NCBI GenBank assembly: GCA_017642535.1
Contig: JAGCOW010000069.1
Span: forward strand, 1 to 57,307
DNA length: 57,307 nt
Direction of reading: 5' to 3'
From: Bacteroidales bacterium
Lineage (GTDB): Bacteria > Bacteroidota > Bacteroidia > Bacteroidales > UBA1715
The notes under the pieces are model-generated. The model was not told where the DNA came from. It was given only the letters and a program-made list of their open reading frames with translations, and did no database searches. The translations under genes were made by a program, and so were the position numbers. The stretch's first letter is position 1; each line of letters begins with the position of its first letter. Shown here one piece after another: positions 8,536 through 17,343 of this stretch.

Positions 8536-9393
8536 TTATTGAAAATCAGAGAAATATTTTTCCATAAAAATCTCGATTTTTTGTAAAGGAGACGCTAAAA
8601 CGAGGGGATTTTCTACTCCTATTCGGGCTAACTCTTCATGTATAATATTTTGAAAAACAACTGAAATTGATCCTACAAACGAAATCCTTTTTGCAGAATA
8701 CATTTGAGCGATTGGTTTTGCATACACATTCGCAAATTCCTTATATGCATCGTGTAGCATTTTCTGTATTTCATCATCATCAAGATTATCGCTCAAAAAA
8801 GGTACAAAACTTGCCAAATATGCATTGGGACGTGATTGTTTATACACCTTGTCGAGCAATTCTGACAGTTGCAAATGATATTTTTGCTGGAATTTATCGA
8901 TAAGTGGCTGCGAAAATCTTTTTTCAAAAACAGCTTGTATCAATTTTCTTCCTAACACAGCCCCACTTCCCGCATCGCCAAAGATGTAACCCAACGACGG
9001 CATTGGCGTTTCCAATTTTTTCCCGTCCCAATAACCGATATTCATTCCCGTACCCAAAATCGCAACAATGCCTTGTTCCCGACCATAGCACGCAATCGCA
9101 GCACCCACCAAATCGGAATCAACCGTTATATTTGCATTAGGAAACATTAACTGCAGCATATTTTTTATAATCATTTGCGATTCTTCACGACCACACCCCG
9201 AACCATAAAAATAAATAGCTGTAATCTCCGCTGAAGAAACGTTTTTAGGGAAATTATCTTGAATTTCGGATTTCACCTGTTCTTCCGTCACAAAATATGG
9301 ATTCATTCCAATTGTGTCAAAATGAATACTTCGTGTTTCGTCAAAACACGCCCAGTTTGTTTTCGTAGAACCACTATCAGCAACGAGAATCAT
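8536..9393 (-). CDS. BadF/BadG-type ATPase, N-acetylglucosamine kinase-like
   Basis: A 285-residue sugar-kinase-fold (ASKHA) protein of the BadF/BadG/BcrA family, most like eukaryotic-type N-acetylglucosamine kinases found throughout Bacteroidetes. The phosphate-1 loop is ILVADSGSTKTNWACFD at the N-terminus, the phosphate-2 region is VAILGTGMNIGYWDGKK (about residue 130-146), followed by GYIFGDAGSGAVLGR, and the adenosine motif is FVGSISVVF near residue 240. It lacks the Cys ligands of benzoyl-CoA reductase activators, which argues for a sugar kinase used in amino-sugar salvage. It starts one nucleotide after the DUF4286 stop, so it is the last gene of a three-gene operon. Confidence 0.85.
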   Translation of the reverse strand: MILVADSGSTKTNWACFDETRSIHFDTIGMNPYFVTEEQVKSEIQDNFPKNVSSAEITAIYFYGSGCGREESQMIIKNMLQLMFPNANITVDSDLVGAAIACYGREQGIVAILGTGMNIGYWDGKKLETPMPSLGYIFGDAGSGAVLGRKLIQAVFEKRFSQPLIDKFQQKYHLQLSELLDKVYKQSRPNAYLASFVPFLSDNLDDDEIQKMLHDAYKEFANVYAKPIAQMYSAKRISFVGSISVVFQNIIHEELARIGVENPLVLASPLQKIEIFMEKYFSDFQ

Positions 9394-9394
9394 A

Positions 9395-9688
9395 TTACAT
9401 CAAAGATAAAACAGTCTTAAACATTCCAATTTGATTGGTAAACTTTGCAAACAACGCCGCGTCAAAATCGTCTTGATATCGAGATTGAAACAGCTCAAAA
9501 TCCTCCCTTGAACCAAATCGGATTTGCAAGGCAAACGTATTGTCGGCTCCCTGTTGCACCGCCACGGAATACAAATTGGCGTTTCTTACCACCGGACAAG
9601 CATTCAACAATGGTATATATTCTTTTTTGAGCCAATCTATCGCCATTGCCTCATCGGCAAACGACATTGTTACATTTATTACAATCAT
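9395..9688 (-). CDS. DUF4286 family protein
   Basis: A 97-residue cytoplasmic protein with the ferredoxin-like (dimeric alpha-beta barrel) look of DUF4286: MIVINVTMSFADEAMAIDWLKKEYIPLLNACP followed by a second beta-alpha unit with FALQIRFGSREDFELFQSRY (key residues only; about positions 1-70). Function is unknown. Its start overlaps the membrane-protein stop by 4 nt and it ends next to the kinase start, so it is translationally coupled on both sides. Confidence 0.8.
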   Translation of the reverse strand: MIVINVTMSFADEAMAIDWLKKEYIPLLNACPVVRNANLYSVAVQQGADNTFALQIRFGSREDFELFQSRYQDDFDAALFAKFTNQIGMFKTVLSLM

Positions 9689-10470
9689 AATCGCATATTT
9701 TGATTTGCCAAACTATAATACAAAAATATAAAGGGTATCATAACCGTTTCGCTCACCACCGTCAATACCGACGAAAGTAAGATATTCGCCATACTATTGT
9801 CACTTGGTATCAGTCCGCCCAATATCATTGAAAGAATAACGATGGCAAAATAGCACAGAAAAACGACACCGAAACTTTGTCGCCAATTCGTCTTACATAA
9901 ATTTATACATCGTGAAAAACTTGCGAAACAACTTTTGGTGATAAAAACATCATACACTAAAAGCGACATTGGCGGCAGAAAGATAAGCCCCGGAATGATA
10001 AATAGCATAAAGCCAAACGAAACAGAAACTGTCATAACGATTGTTGCCAATAATGCAACCAAGCCATATTGAGAAATGAACGGGAGAAACGAGTCAATAC
10101 CAAACCGTTCTTTTGACAAAACATACAGTTGCTCATTTGACATATATTTTATAACATATGCACACGACACAAACATTCCCATAAACTTTGCGACAAAGGA
10201 ACTGAGCACTGCTAAAAGTATATTTTTGACAGAAGAACCATCTACAACGAATTCGTTTTGCATATCTGTCCCATCCATTGTCGCTAATGCAAACACCTCA
10301 TTGAGTTGTTGCGAGAAAAGGTACGCACCAAAGAAAGCAAATGGCAACACAAACACGCCCAGAACCAAACAATACGGACGCCATTCCACCTTCATAAAAC
10401 GCCAATAATCAGAAAAAATCTCCGATGTCGTGCGAATTTTATTGAACTCTATATTTTGTGAATACTCCAT
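9685..10470 (-). CDS. Polytopic membrane protein of unknown function
   Basis: A 261-residue integral membrane protein with about six hydrophobic segments (around residues 35-55, 80-105, 140-165, 165-185, 200-220 and 230-255). It resembles the glycerophosphoryl-diester/DUF975-like membrane proteins only in its general pattern, and no catalytic motif was recognised. First gene of the operon with DUF4286 and the BadF-type kinase. A -7 box (TATCTTTG) lies 14 nt upstream of the start. Confidence 0.7.
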   Translation of the reverse strand: MEYSQNIEFNKIRTTSEIFSDYWRFMKVEWRPYCLVLGVFVLPFAFFGAYLFSQQLNEVFALATMDGTDMQNEFVVDGSSVKNILLAVLSSFVAKFMGMFVSCAYVIKYMSNEQLYVLSKERFGIDSFLPFISQYGLVALLATIVMTVSVSFGFMLFIIPGLIFLPPMSLLVYDVFITKSCFASFSRCINLCKTNWRQSFGVVFLCYFAIVILSMILGGLIPSDNSMANILLSSVLTVVSETVMIPFIFLYYSLANQNMRL

Positions 10471-10483
10471 CGTTTTTTGTTGT

Positions 10484-10491
10484 CAAAGATA
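10484..10491 (-). promoter_or_regulatory. -7 box for the membrane protein/DUF4286/kinase operon
   Basis: The minus strand reads TATCTTTG, 14 nt before the start codon at 10470, so the 5' UTR would be very short. It faces the divergent DJ-1 promoter about 90 bp away. Confidence 0.6.
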
Positions 10492-10553
10492 TGATTTAAT
10501 TACAAATCAAAAACACAAACATTGTTTTTCGTCTCATTTTTGACCTATTCTTG

Positions 10554-10582
10554 TTTGAAACAAGAAAAAAGACGTATCTTTG
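10554..10582 (+). promoter_or_regulatory. Promoter of the DJ-1 family gene
   Basis: TATCTTTG at 10575-10582 is a perfect -7 box; TTTG at 10554-10557 is 17 nt upstream, with TTG at 10551-10553 also possible. The first ATG is only 7 nt past the box, so the mRNA is leaderless or nearly so. Confidence 0.7.
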
Positions 10583-10589
10583 AAAAAAA

Positions 10590-11159
10590 ATGGAAGTTAT
10601 GGATTCAAAAGTATATATTTTTTTAGCTGACGGATTTGAAGAATTAGAAGCATTAGCCCCTCTTGACATTTTAAGACGTGCCGGACTTGACGTTGAATTG
10701 GTTTCTATCTCCGACGAGATTGAAGTTGTAGGCTCACACGGATTACGTGTGTTGTGCGACTCGACCATAGACTTAATTTCGCCAGAAAATGCAGAACTAT
10801 TGATTCTGCCTGGTGGTATGCCTGGTTCCGACAACTTAGCTGCTTCGGAAGAATTGGCTGAGATTCTTCTAAAACACAATAAAGAAGGAAAACGATTGGC
10901 TGCAATATGTGCCGCACCATACGTTCTTGGCGAATTGCACATTTTGGAAGGCAAACAGGCGACCTGCTATCCCGGTTACGAAGACAAACTACTTGGTGCA
11001 GAATTCCTCAACCAATCGGTTGTCGTCTCGCAGAATGTAATCACAGGAAATGGAGCCGGTGCTGCAGTGAAATTTGCTTTCAAAATCGTTGCCGAACTCA
11101 AAGGACAACGTTTAGCTGATTTCCTTGCGGAGAAAATGATGAACGATAAGTTTGAATAA
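10590..11159 (+). CDS. DJ-1/PfpI family protein (YajL/ThiJ-like)
   Basis: A 189-residue DJ-1 superfamily protein, probably acting on glyoxal-type damage or as a redox-sensitive chaperone in the cytoplasm. The conserved glutamate is in LADGFEELEALAPLD (about residues 12-27), and the nucleophilic elbow AAICAAPYVLGE (about residues 110-121) carries the reactive Cys. LPGGMPGSDNL and ITGNGAGAAVKFAFKI complete the family pattern. Length is typical for DJ-1 of Bacteroidetes. A second ATG 9 nt downstream (MDSK) is a realistic alternative, because the promoter leaves almost no leader for the first. Transcribed alone, divergently from the kinase operon. Confidence 0.88.
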   Translation: MEVMDSKVYIFLADGFEELEALAPLDILRRAGLDVELVSISDEIEVVGSHGLRVLCDSTIDLISPENAELLILPGGMPGSDNLAASEELAEILLKHNKEGKRLAAICAAPYVLGELHILEGKQATCYPGYEDKLLGAEFLNQSVVVSQNVITGNGAGAAVKFAFKIVAELKGQRLADFLAEKMMNDKFE

Positions 11160-11253
11160 CACTGTGGCTTTTCACTTTCAAATCGCGCTCACAGAATTGT
11201 CTATTTTATATTCTATAAAATCTATAATCTCTGCTCTATTGAGAGTATAATTC

Positions 11254-11261
11254 TATTTTTG
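11254..11261 (+). promoter_or_regulatory. -7 box for the iron alcohol dehydrogenase
   Basis: TATTTTTG at 11254-11261 matches TAnnTTTG, 23 nt before the start codon. No convincing TTTG at -33; an imperfect short palindrome (CTCTATTGAGAG) lies just upstream. Confidence 0.55.
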
Positions 11262-11284
11262 TATAAAACAACAAAGTAAAACGT

Positions 11285-12463
11285 ATGGAAAACTTTAATT
11301 TTTATAGTCCAACTGAATTTGTATTTGGACAAAATCGCGAAAACGAAGCTGGCTTTTACGTAAAAAAATATGGTGGAACAAAAGTCCTCCTTCACTATGG
11401 TGCTTCTTCCGCAAAAAAATCGGGATTGTTAGACAGAGTTATACAATCTCTAACAAAAGAGAACATTTCCTTCGTGGAATTAGGTGGCGTTCAACCAAAT
11501 CCACACGATTCATTGGTATATAAAGGCATAGAACTTTGCAGAAAAGAAAATGTTGATTTTATTTTAGCAATTGGAGGCGGTTCAAGTATTGATTCTGCCA
11601 AGGCAATTGCCATAGGTGTCCCATACGATGGTGATTTCTGGGATTTTTATAGCGGAAAGTCTCCCAAGAAAGCTCTCCCCATAGGAACAATTCTAACCAT
11701 TGCCGCTGCTGGTAGCGAGGGTTCTGGTGATTCTGTCATCACAAAAGAAGATGGTATGCTAAAACGAGGAACTGGTGGTGATTGTCTTCGTCCGAAGTTC
11801 TCAATCTTAAATCCTCAACTTACGTGTACGTTGCCAGCATATCAAACAGCTTGTGGTGCAACCGATATCATGGCTCACATTTTTGAGCGCTATTTTACTA
11901 ACACTCCCGAAGTTGAAGTTACCGACCGTCTTTGCGAAGGATTATTGATGACAATGATTAAGGAAACGCCACGTGTAATTGTCGACCCAAATAATTATCA
12001 AGCACGAGCAAACATAATGTGGGCGGGAATGGTTGCACACAATAACATTGTCGGCGTTGGTCGCGAACAAGACTGGAACAGTCACGGCATTGAACATGAA
12101 CTATCTGCCTTATACGACTGTGCTCACGGAGCAGGTCTGGCGGTTATTATGCCAGCGTGGATGGAATTTGTCATGCACCACGATGTTATGCGTTTTGCCC
12201 AAGTTGCTACACGAGTATGGGGATGCAAAATGAATTTCGCTAATCCCGAAGTAACGGCAAAAGAAGGCATTGTCCGTTTTCGTCAATTCTTGAAAAGCAT
12301 AGGAATGCCTATCAATTTTGCCGAATTAGGAGCAAAAGAATCCGACATTCCTCAATTGGTAAAGACCTTTGGCATTGGCGACGGCACAACTGGCGGATTT
12401 GTTCACCTTTCGGCAAAAGACATTCAAAGCATTTACGAAATTGCGGCAAAAGCAACTTTATAA
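11285..12463 (+). CDS. Iron-containing alcohol dehydrogenase (butanol dehydrogenase-like)
   Basis: A 392-residue group III alcohol dehydrogenase of the YqhD/BdhA kind, reducing aldehydes with NAD(P)H in the cytoplasm. Motifs: cofactor loop AIGGGSSIDSAKAIAIG (about residues 96-112), TIAAAGSEGSGDSVIT, the metal-binding region beginning CGATDIMAHIFERYF (Asp and His ligands, about residues 196-210), and SHGIEHELSALYDCAHGAGLAV (residues about 260-281; key His residues). Full length for the family. Monocistronic, with its own -7 box. The specific substrate cannot be told from the sequence; detoxification or fermentative redox balance is likely. Confidence 0.92.
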   Translation: MENFNFYSPTEFVFGQNRENEAGFYVKKYGGTKVLLHYGASSAKKSGLLDRVIQSLTKENISFVELGGVQPNPHDSLVYKGIELCRKENVDFILAIGGGSSIDSAKAIAIGVPYDGDFWDFYSGKSPKKALPIGTILTIAAAGSEGSGDSVITKEDGMLKRGTGGDCLRPKFSILNPQLTCTLPAYQTACGATDIMAHIFERYFTNTPEVEVTDRLCEGLLMTMIKETPRVIVDPNNYQARANIMWAGMVAHNNIVGVGREQDWNSHGIEHELSALYDCAHGAGLAVIMPAWMEFVMHHDVMRFAQVATRVWGCKMNFANPEVTAKEGIVRFRQFLKSIGMPINFAELGAKESDIPQLVKTFGIGDGTTGGFVHLSAKDIQSIYEIAAKATL

Positions 12464-12512
12464 ATCAAGAATTATAAGTTAGAATTTGATTAGGGTTGGA
12501 TTTTGATTTTTA

Positions 12513-13067
12513 TCAAAATCTAACGCCTAATGAAAGTCCCACACAAGGATCTATCTTCTTGTAATCATAGGGAGATTGTACCGAAAAATCAAGCGAGCCG
12601 AACAATACTGAACCCATATAGACTTTCATTTTTGCTCCTGCTTCAATAACAGGACTGATGTTATCTTGTGAGAATTCCATCATCAATGGATTTATATACG
12701 GAGCAATCGCAACGTCGTCGTTCAGCCACACATTATACGTAATACCCTCAGGAATAAGACATAGAAACAACCCTATCACACCTAAATCGCTGTCTTGCGA
12801 CAACCATGCAGCTGCAAGTATGGCCGTAAACGCACTTATAGGACACTGAAACACGAAATTACCGTTCTCATTTCGACCAAAACGTAAACTATAATTCAAC
12901 CCCACAACACCACTCTTCGGTTGCCATTCAAACATTGCTCCTGCATTATAAGCATAATCAGAACGAATATCTCTACTATACTTTCCGTAACCAGACAACT
13001 CAAACATACTTTGAGAAAATCCAACTATAGGAAGAAAAACAATGAATATGAATAAAAACCGTTTCAT
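12513..13067 (-). CDS. Small secreted or outer-membrane protein of unknown function
   Basis: A 184-residue exported protein with signal peptide residues 1-19 (ending VGFSQ). The rest alternates short polar and aromatic beta strands (FELSGYGKYSRDIRSDYAY, GLNYSLRFGRNENGNFVF) and ends in VGLSLGVRF, a terminal Phe pattern typical of outer-membrane beta-barrels. I do not recognise a family. Monocistronic; a -7 box reading TAGTTTTG on the minus strand (13073-13080) is 6 nt upstream of the start, so the leader would be minimal. Confidence 0.65.
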   Translation of the reverse strand: MKRFLFIFIVFLPIVGFSQSMFELSGYGKYSRDIRSDYAYNAGAMFEWQPKSGVVGLNYSLRFGRNENGNFVFQCPISAFTAILAAAWLSQDSDLGVIGLFLCLIPEGITYNVWLNDDVAIAPYINPLMMEFSQDNISPVIEAGAKMKVYMGSVLFGSLDFSVQSPYDYKKIDPCVGLSLGVRF

Positions 13068-13168
13068 AACGTCAAAACTATAAAATAAAATAATACAAAA
13101 GAATACTTACACGTATTTTGTATCTTCCTTAACAAATGTCATACCAAAAACGATATGCCATTTATAAT

Positions 13169-13876
13169 TTAATTCTTTCGACTCTTAACATAGCGTATTC
13201 CCACAAAAACCAATACCATGCAAACAATAATGAGAATCGCATAGCCAAGTTCGTGGCTATATTTATTAATCAAATCTTGCTGACCATGAGCAAAATACCC
13301 CAATGCAGCCAAAACAGCATTCCAAATGCCCGCTCCCAATGCCGTATAAGCAACAAAAGTAGGAAGCTTCATCCTTGACAAACCCGCCGGAATAGATATC
13401 AACTGACGAACAGCAGGAATCAATCGGCCAATGAATGTGGAAACCTTACCATATTCATTGAAATACGATTCTGCTTTTTGTACTTTTTCGCCGCTCAAAA
13501 GGAGAAGATGCCCTAATTTGCTGTCTGCAAACTTGTATATAATCGGTCGTCCGAGCCATAATGACAGGAAATAGTTAATTAACGCACCAAGTAACGATCC
13601 AAGCGTTCCGAACAACACAATGAGAATAATATTCATATCGTTATCGTCGTTGCACGCAACGTATGCAGCAGGTGGAATCACAATTTCCGACGGAAACGGT
13701 ATAAACGAACTTTCTATGGTCATCAACGTGGCAACAGTCACGTAGTTCATATTTTGACTGTACCAGTTCTCCACTTTAGTAAACAACGAAGTATTCTCCG
13801 TTGCCGTTGTGTCAACCTCTGCAAGACATTGTAAGCCAATACATAAACTCAATATTATAGTACAAAAACGCTTCAT
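13169..13876 (-). CDS. DedA family membrane protein
   Basis: A 235-residue DedA/SNARE-associated (VTT) family protein; members act as undecaprenyl-phosphate or phospholipid flippases in the inner membrane. Family signatures: ESSFIPFPSEIVIPPAAYVA (about residues 55-75), the glycine-rich LFGTLGSLLGALINYFLSLWLGR and FIGRLIPAVRQLISIPAGLSRM (about residues 145-168). About five hydrophobic segments. Unlike many DedA proteins it begins with a likely signal peptide (ending CLAEV), a variant common in Bacteroidetes. No operon partner. Confidence 0.9.
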   Translation of the reverse strand: MKRFCTIILSLCIGLQCLAEVDTTATENTSLFTKVENWYSQNMNYVTVATLMTIESSFIPFPSEIVIPPAAYVACNDDNDMNIILIVLFGTLGSLLGALINYFLSLWLGRPIIYKFADSKLGHLLLLSGEKVQKAESYFNEYGKVSTFIGRLIPAVRQLISIPAGLSRMKLPTFVAYTALGAGIWNAVLAALGYFAHGQQDLINKYSHELGYAILIIVCMVLVFVGIRYVKSRKN

Positions 13877-13892
13877 CTATTTTTTCAAAAAA

Positions 13893-13920
13893 ATAGAGAC
13901 GCACCTATGCACGCCTCTAT
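13893..13920. repeat. Degenerate GTAGAGACG-type palindrome
   Basis: ATAGAGACGC at the left and GCACGCCTCTAT at the right form an imperfect inverted repeat of the same class as those at 20157 and 23949. It lies between dedA and the 3' end of the nqr operon. Confidence 0.5.
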
Positions 13921-13956
13921 ATCAAACAATTCTAAATTATTTTCTCTTTACTTATA

Positions 13957-15246
13957 CTATCCACCGAAGTTATCGAAGCGAATCATGCTGCTTTCAACGC
14001 CGAGGCTGTCAAGTAAGTCAAGCACTGTCTTCGCCATCATTGGAGGTCCACACAAGTAGTATTCGATATCTTCAGGTGCTTCGTGTTGTTTCAGATAGGT
14101 GTCACCCATAACTGGAGCAATAAAGCCCGGAGTATATTTAACGCCAAGTGCGTCTGCCTTCGGATCTGGACGGTCAAGAGCCAAATGGAAGTGGAAGTTT
14201 GGATATTCTTTTTCCAATTCCAAGAAATCTTCCATAAAGAATACCTCGTCGATACCGCGTGCGCCATAGAAATAATGCATTTCACGGTCACGAGTATGCA
14301 ACGTTTTAAGCATGTGCATAATCTGAGCACGCAACGGAGCCATACCGGCACCACCACCAACCCAAATCATTTCGCGCTTGCTGTCGAATACAGGATGAAA
14401 ATCTCCATAAGGACCACTCATCATAACCTTATCACCTGGTTTCAAAGAGAAAATGTACGTAGAAGCAATACCACAAGGTACATCCATAAAGCCAGGACCT
14501 TGATCTTTCGGTTTAAACGGAGGCGTTGCAATACGAACTGTCAACGTAATGATATCACCTTCGTCAGGATAGTTTGCCATAGAATATGCACGAACAGTAG
14601 GTTCTGTATTCTTTTGGTGCAAACCGAACAATCCGAATTTTTCCCAAACAGGAACATACAAATCGCCTATCAAACTTCTATCGAAATCAGCATAGTTGAT
14701 ATCATATTCTGGAATCTTGATTTGAGCATACGAACCAGGAAGGAAATCCATGTGTTCGCCAGCTGGCAATTTAACCTTGAATTCCTTGATAAACGAAGCC
14801 ACGTTCTTGTTAGAAATAACTTCACATTCCCATTCTTTGATACCAAGAACTGATTCTGGAATTTTGATGTGCAAGTCATTCTTAACCTTTACCTGACATG
14901 CCAAACGCCAATGGTCGTTTTGTTCCTTACGAGAGAAGAATCCCTTTTCTGTTGGAAGTATGTCGCCACCACCTTCGGTTACACGCAAACGGCACATACC
15001 GCAAGCGCCACCACCACCACAGGCAGAAGGTAACAAGATATTCTGTCCTTGTAACGTACTCAACAAAGAACTACCAGGATTTACCTCCATTGGTTCTTTA
15101 TCGTTAATAAACAATTGAACTTTTCCCGATGGCAACAATTTTGCTTTTGCCAACAATAGAAGAGCAACTAACAATATTATTATTAGCAGGAAGACAATTA
15201 CACTTGCCCCAATTATTAAACCTGCCGATGCATCTAAAATTATCAT
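13957..15246 (-). CDS. nqrF: Na+-translocating NADH:quinone reductase subunit F
   Basis: The 429-residue electron-entry subunit of Na+-NQR: oxidises NADH through FAD and passes electrons to a 2Fe-2S centre. One N-terminal membrane helix (about residues 5-33) is followed by a ferredoxin domain with cysteine cluster ACGGGGACGMC and a fourth Cys in LACQVK (about residue 113), then a ferredoxin-reductase domain with the FAD motif RAYSMANY and the NAD(P)-binding GGGAGMAPLRAQ, and ends DNFGG. Last gene of the operon; gap to nqrE is only 20 nt. Complete and of normal length. Confidence 0.98.
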   Translation of the reverse strand: MIILDASAGLIIGASVIVFLLIIILLVALLLLAKAKLLPSGKVQLFINDKEPMEVNPGSSLLSTLQGQNILLPSACGGGGACGMCRLRVTEGGGDILPTEKGFFSRKEQNDHWRLACQVKVKNDLHIKIPESVLGIKEWECEVISNKNVASFIKEFKVKLPAGEHMDFLPGSYAQIKIPEYDINYADFDRSLIGDLYVPVWEKFGLFGLHQKNTEPTVRAYSMANYPDEGDIITLTVRIATPPFKPKDQGPGFMDVPCGIASTYIFSLKPGDKVMMSGPYGDFHPVFDSKREMIWVGGGAGMAPLRAQIMHMLKTLHTRDREMHYFYGARGIDEVFFMEDFLELEKEYPNFHFHLALDRPDPKADALGVKYTPGFIAPVMGDTYLKQHEAPEDIEYYLCGPPMMAKTVLDLLDSLGVESSMIRFDNFGG

Positions 15247-15266
15247 TGTATGTTCAATTTTAATTA

Positions 15267-15881
15267 TTACAATTTAATACCCATAAAACTCATAAATGCT
15301 ACACCCATCAAACCTGTAACGATGAATGTAATACCTACGCCCTTCAATGCTGGTGGCACGTGAGAATATTTGATTTTCTCGTTGATAGCCGCAATACCGA
15401 CAATGGCAAGGAACCAACCAATACCAGAACCAAATCCAAATACCGTTGCTTCGCCAAGTGTTTCATAACCTCTTTGTTGCATAAACAAAGAACCACCAAG
15501 GATAGCACAGTTTACAGCAATCAATGGCAAGAAAATACCAAGCGAAGAATACAACGCCGGAGCAAATTTCTCTACCACCATTTCAACCAACTGCACAAAC
15601 GAGGCAATTACCGCAATAAAGATGATGAAACTCAAGAAACTCAAGTCAACGTCAGCAAAACTCTCACCCAACCATGACAAAGCTCCAGGTTTCAACACAT
15701 ATTTATCCAACATATAATCAATTGGAACTGTAACTGTCAATACGAACGTTACTGCCAAACCAAGACCAGCTGCAGTACTTACATTTTTAGAAACAGCGAT
15801 GAATGAACACATTCCCAAGAAGAATGCGAACACCATGTTGTCTATAAAAATTGATTTAACGAATAAGTTTATCAAATCCAT
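15267..15881 (-). CDS. nqrE: Na+-translocating NADH:quinone reductase subunit E
   Basis: A 204-residue polytopic subunit with six hydrophobic helices, paralogous to NqrD and inserted in the membrane in opposite orientation; together they hold an iron centre that bridges the membrane. Family features include the N-terminal [21 protein letters not shown] and [16 protein letters not shown] [15 protein letters not shown] (about residues 118-132), with conserved Cys residues in both halves. Normal length; fifth gene of nqrABCDEF. Confidence 0.97.
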   Translation of the reverse strand: MDLINLFVKSIFIDNMVFAFFLGMCSFIAVSKNVSTAAGLGLAVTFVLTVTVPIDYMLDKYVLKPGALSWLGESFADVDLSFLSFIIFIAVIASFVQLVEMVVEKFAPALYSSLGIFLPLIAVNCAILGGSLFMQQRGYETLGEATVFGFGSGIGWFLAIVGIAAINEKIKYSHVPPALKGVGITFIVTGLMGVAFMSFMGIKL

Positions 15882-15902
15882 AATCGTAATCTTTTAAATT
15901 CT

Positions 15903-16559
15903 TTACTTAATTAAATCTTTATTACGTGTACGTTGAATCCAGATAATCACAGCAACGATAATCAATGCCATTGGAGGCATCAAGAAGAAACCGTTGTTCT
16001 CATATCCACATTCGTATAATCCCTGAGGAATTATTTGTAATTCACCTATACCTGGCAATGTGATTGTTCCTGCACCGAAAAGTTCACGAACAACAGCTAT
16101 GATAATCAAAATCATACCATAACCCAAACCGTTGCCAAGACCATCAAGCAATGAAGGCCAAGGTTTGTTACCCAAACCGAAGGCTTCCATACGTCCCATC
16201 ACAATACAGTTCGTAATAATCAAACCTACATACACCGAAAGTTGCTTGCTCACGCTATACGAGAATGCTTTCAAAATCTGGTCAACCAAAATAACCAACG
16301 TTGCAACAACCAACAACTGAACAATAATACGGATTCGGTTAGGGATGGTGTTTCTCAACAAAGAGATTGCCATATTAGCCACACCCACAACTATTGTAAC
16401 CGCCAACGCCATCACAATAGCAGACTCAACTTTTGCCGTTACTGCCAATGCAGAACAGATACCCAACACCTGAACAGTGATAGGGTTCGACGAGCTCAAT
16501 GGCCCAGTTAGTAATTTTAAATTGTTTTTAGAAAACAATGATTCTTTTTCTTCTGCCAT
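15903..16559 (-). CDS. nqrD: Na+-translocating NADH:quinone reductase subunit D
   Basis: A 218-residue polytopic subunit paralogous to NqrE. Recognisable blocks are NPITVQVLGICSALAVTAKVES near the N-terminus (with the conserved Cys; about residues 20-41) and VGLIITNCIVMGRMEAFG in the middle (about residues 130-147), which carries the second Cys. Six hydrophobic helices and a short basic C-terminus. Eight-nucleotide gap from nqrC, 21 nt to nqrE. Confidence 0.97.
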   Translation of the reverse strand: MAEEKESLFSKNNLKLLTGPLSSSNPITVQVLGICSALAVTAKVESAIVMALAVTIVVGVANMAISLLRNTIPNRIRIIVQLLVVATLVILVDQILKAFSYSVSKQLSVYVGLIITNCIVMGRMEAFGLGNKPWPSLLDGLGNGLGYGMILIIIAVVRELFGAGTITLPGIGELQIIPQGLYECGYENNGFFLMPPMALIIVAVIIWIQRTRNKDLIK

Positions 16560-16566
16560 TGTATTG

Positions 16567-17331
16567 TTAATTTAAAGGTTGAACATTATTTGTTGAATCT
16601 GCAACAGGTGCAGGTTCTTCCGACACTGCCACCGGTGCAGCACCACCAGCAACCGATTGGAAATATGCGGTATAACCGCCCAAACAATCCGACAACATTG
16701 CAGTTACACCATCACAAGTCTTGGTAGAACCTGAGATTGCGTCAACTTCGTTGTAATCGTTTGTTGCACCACCTTTCACAATCTTTACCGAAGTAAACTC
16801 ACCATCTTTGAAGATGTGTTTTCCTTCGAATTGACTGCGGAATTTTTCTTTCACGATTTCAGCACCAAGACCGGCAGTCTCACTCTCGTGGTCGAATACC
16901 GTTCCTTGTACCGTGTTACAGTCACTTTTGCTGATTGAAATAAAGCCCCAGATTTTACCCCACAAACCATTACCGTTCAAAGGAATCACATAAAATGACT
17001 CTCCGTCGGATTCTATTTCATATACAGGAAGATTTTCACCATCGTTCTTCAAATTGAACATATCAGTCTGACTAATAGATTCAGCAGTAACGACTTCGGT
17101 CGTACCAGTTTTCACAAAGAAAAAGTCCTTCAAATGAGAATTGAACTGTTCCTCTGCCTCACTTGCCTCAGTATTGATTTTAACAGCAGAAAGAATGTTC
17201 TGCATTTTTTCAATTCTGATATTCGCTTGTTGTGCATCTTTCAATGAATATGCAGCAACCGATAGTAACGTTGCAATGATAACAACGATTGCTACCGAAT
17301 ATATAAAGATATAAGAGTTACTTTTTTCCAT
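16567..17331 (-). CDS. nqrC: Na+-translocating NADH:quinone reductase subunit C
   Basis: A 254-residue subunit with one N-terminal helix (about residues 8-28) and a periplasmic FMN-binding domain. The covalent FMN site is visible as DAISGSTKTCDGV (about residues 197-209), the Thr after SGS being the attachment residue that ApbE modifies. No apbE is in the window. The C-terminus is extended by an Ala/Pro/Val-rich tail (GGAAPVAVSEEPAPVADS), unusual for the family and probably a flexible periplasmic end. Confidence 0.96.
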   Translation of the reverse strand: MEKSNSYIFIYSVAIVVIIATLLSVAAYSLKDAQQANIRIEKMQNILSAVKINTEASEAEEQFNSHLKDFFFVKTGTTEVVTAESISQTDMFNLKNDGENLPVYEIESDGESFYVIPLNGNGLWGKIWGFISISKSDCNTVQGTVFDHESETAGLGAEIVKEKFRSQFEGKHIFKDGEFTSVKIVKGGATNDYNEVDAISGSTKTCDGVTAMLSDCLGGYTAYFQSVAGGAAPVAVSEEPAPVADSTNNVQPLN

Positions 17332-17343
17332 ATTCGTATCAAA

